Assembly: GCA_023460395.1 (NCBI GenBank)
Contig: JAEWQB010000024.1
Span: 186,001-250,000, forward strand
Source: Pseudomonadota bacterium
GTDB taxonomy: Bacteria; Desulfobacterota; Desulfovibrionia; Desulfovibrionales; Desulfovibrionaceae
Length of the DNA: 64,000 nt
Direction: 5' to 3'
The translations under genes were made by a program, and so were the position numbers. Each line of letters begins with the position of its first letter. Positions within the stretch are counted from its first letter, which is position 1. Below, piece after piece: positions 62,523-64,000 of this stretch. Below the pieces are notes generated by a model. It saw only the letters and a list, made by a program, of their open reading frames with translations. It did not search any database and was not told the origin of the DNA.

Positions 62523-64000
62523 GAGACGCCATACTTGCCAGCGTGGAGCAGATGGAGACGGCGGTTCTGGCGCTTGAATCTCCCAATCATAAGCCGGAAG
62601 ATGTTAGTTCCGTGCTGGACAGGCTGGGTCTTTCCCACCTCAAGCTCCCCTCAGCGCAACTCATCACCCTTTTCGACATGCTGAAAGACGGCATACAACC
62701 CGTCACTCCAGAGCTTGTCACCGCCTTGCTGGCGGTATGCGAAGCGCAAAAGCGCATGCTCTACGCACTGGGCGGGTTTGTGGAACATGCCGCACGCGAA
62801 ATAGAGGCCCGCTCCGCCGCTTTGGCGGAGGACCGCCCCATCTCCGCCACCACGGCGGACGAAACGCCCGCCGACAGACAACCAGCGACACAGGAAACCA
62901 GCACGACGGAAGATACGGCTGGTCCTTCTGGCAATGCCACCTCCGCCGACCCCGCCGCAAACGCAGCCTCCAATCACGAAGGCGAAGACAAAGTTCCTCC
63001 TTCGCCACAGCCAGACGCCGGAACAGCGCCCCGCCAAAAACGCGAGGGGATCTTCTCCGTGCGTGTGAACACCGAAAAACTCGATAATCTCATCGATTCG
63101 GTGGGCAAGCTCATGGTCAGCTATGCTGTCATTTCCCAGAATAAGCAGTTAGACGTTTCCGTAATCTCCGGCCTGCGAGAAATGGACAGCATCATCGGGC
63201 GCATTAAAGCCGAAGTGGACCACATCCGCCTTGTGCCGCTCAAACAGATTTTTATGCCCCTGCACCGCCTGATAACCAGTACAGCACAGAAGGTAGGGAA
63301 AAAAATAGAAATACAAGTACAGGGTGACGATCTGGAACTGGACAAAATGATTGTGGAAAATTTGAATGAGCCGCTGGTACACATGCTGCGCAACGCTGTG
63401 GACCACGGCGTGGAGGCGCCGGAAGAGCGGTTGGCCGCTGGCAAGCCCGCCACCGGAACAGTGTGGCTGGCCGCTTCCCGCAAGGGAGACATGGCCACCC
63501 TTTCCATCCGGGACGATGGCCGGGGGCTGAACCCGGACCGCATTCGAGAAAAGGCGCGGGACAGGGGACTTTTGGAAGAGGGGCGGAGTTATTCCAACGA
63601 AGACCTGTATCAATTCATCATGGCGTCTGGATTTTCCACCGCCGATACTGTGACCGACATTTCCGGGCGGGGCGTGGGCATGGATGCCGTGGTCAACGCC
63701 GTCAAGGGACAATTGGGCGGCGATGTGCGCGTAAGCAGCCAGCGAGGCCGGGGCACGGAATTTCTTATCACCGTCCCGCTGGACCGTTCGGTCAATGAAG
63801 GCATTGTGGATGCCTTAATCGCCCGCGTGGGAGAAGAAACCTTTGTCATTCCCAGCCGCGATGTTCTTGAGGTCTTTGCCGCCCGCCCCGGTGATATGGT
63901 GGACCTGCCGGACGGTTCCCGCGCGGTTAGCGTGCGGGGCAAAATATTTCCCGTCATCATGCTCGCGGAATACTTCGGTCTTGTCTCCCGCCCCAATACA
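62519..64000 (+). CDS. CheA-like histidine kinase, C-terminus cut by window edge
   Basis: The frame is open for 494 codons to the edge, starting in an ATGA overlap. Residues 1-85 resemble the second half of a P1/HPt domain (KLPSAQLITLFDMLKDGIQPVTPEL) but the phospho-histidine helix is missing. After an acidic disordered linker (about 95-178) come a dimerisation domain with DNLIDSVGKLM, the ATPase with N-box LVHMLRNAVDHGVE, RDDGRGLNPDRI and SGRGVGMDAVV, and the start of the CheW-like regulatory domain (EETFVIPSRDVLEVF). It is the core of a chemotaxis-type pathway with the HPt on a separate protein. Confidence 0.9.
   Translation, partial: MRDAILASVEQMETAVLALESPNHKPEDVSSVLDRLGLSHLKLPSAQLITLFDMLKDGIQPVTPELVTALLAVCEAQKRMLYALGGFVEHAAREIEARSAALAEDRPISATTADETPADRQPATQETSTTEDTAGPSGNATSADPAANAASNHEGEDKVPPSPQPDAGTAPRQKREGIFSVRVNTEKLDNLIDSVGKLMVSYAVISQNKQLDVSVISGLREMDSIIGRIKAEVDHIRLVPLKQIFMPLHRLITSTAQKVGKKIEIQVQGDDLELDKMIVENLNEPLVHMLRNAVDHGVEAPEERLAAGKPATGTVWLAASRKGDMATLSIRDDGRGLNPDRIREKARDRGLLEEGRSYSNEDLYQFIMASGFSTADTVTDISGRGVGMDAVVNAVKGQLGGDVRVSSQRGRGTEFLITVPLDRSVNEGIVDALIARVGEETFVIPSRDVLEVFAARPGDMVDLPDGSRAVSVRGKIFPVIMLAEYFGLVSRPNT

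Noticed and set aside
1..64000. tRNA genes, rRNA, CRISPR arrays, insertion sequences, phage genes
   Set aside because: I looked for cloverleaf-like sequences, spaced direct repeats, transposase motifs and integrases and saw none I could support.

Overview
The window looks like a chromosomal segment of a Gram-negative sulfate-reducer-type deltaproteobacterium, most like Desulfovibrionaceae. This is inferred from gene content: a complete tolQ-tolR-tolA-tolB-pal set with a TolC-type channel, a DUF169 protein next to a TauE/SafE sulfite exporter, a fused FAD/Fe-S D-lactate-type dehydrogenase, a Pat-like CoA-ligase/acetyltransferase divergent from acetyl-CoA synthetase, and a very high density of sensor kinases, GGDEF and HDOD proteins. 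No rRNA, tRNA, insertion sequence, prophage or CRISPR array was seen. The DNA is G+C-rich apart from an AT-rich stretch near 8490-8640.

Layout. 1-8.2 kb: truncated acs, a divergent Pat-like protein, a periplasmic solute-binding protein, and a large hybrid sensor kinase that is split by an in-frame TAG. 8.2-15.2 kb: DUF169 + TauE, a membrane protein, then an operon of PhnD-like lipoprotein, two-CW histidine kinase and response regulator. 15.3-19.2 kb: an unusual PEP-synthase-like protein translationally coupled to a dual-specificity phosphatase with a Cys-rich tail. 19.3-24.6 kb: radical SAM protein, HIT protein, IHF-like protein, PAS-GGDEF protein, and a tandem glycine riboswitch ahead of a glycine/alanine symporter. 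24.7-36 kb: D-lactate-type dehydrogenase, GGDEF sensor, CorA, an HDOD + sensor-kinase pair, and an FAD protein. 36-44.7 kb: YhaO/YhaN (SbcDC-like) pair, DUF3568 lipoprotein, RluA-type pseudouridine synthase. 44.8-50 kb: FG-GAP propeller protein, RNA m5C methyltransferase, CsoR/CstR-like repressor, thiaminase-I-like secreted protein. 50.1-56.4 kb: Tol-Pal and TolC. 56.4-61 kb: thioredoxin-fold protein, palindrome-rich spacer, and a second HDOD + sensor pair whose output is a sigma-54 activator. 61.3-64 kb: CheY-like regulator, separate HPt protein and a CheA whose own HPt domain lacks the phospho-histidine; it runs off the right edge.

Most noteworthy: the amber codon inside the hybrid kinase; two paralogous HDOD/GAF-PAS modules with swapped outputs; the kinase-like PEP-synthase/phosphatase pair; a thiaminase-I-like protein keeping both catalytic residues; a CsoR-family repressor with the Cys/Tyr/Cys pattern expected of a sulfur rather than a copper sensor; and a split CheA/HPt system.
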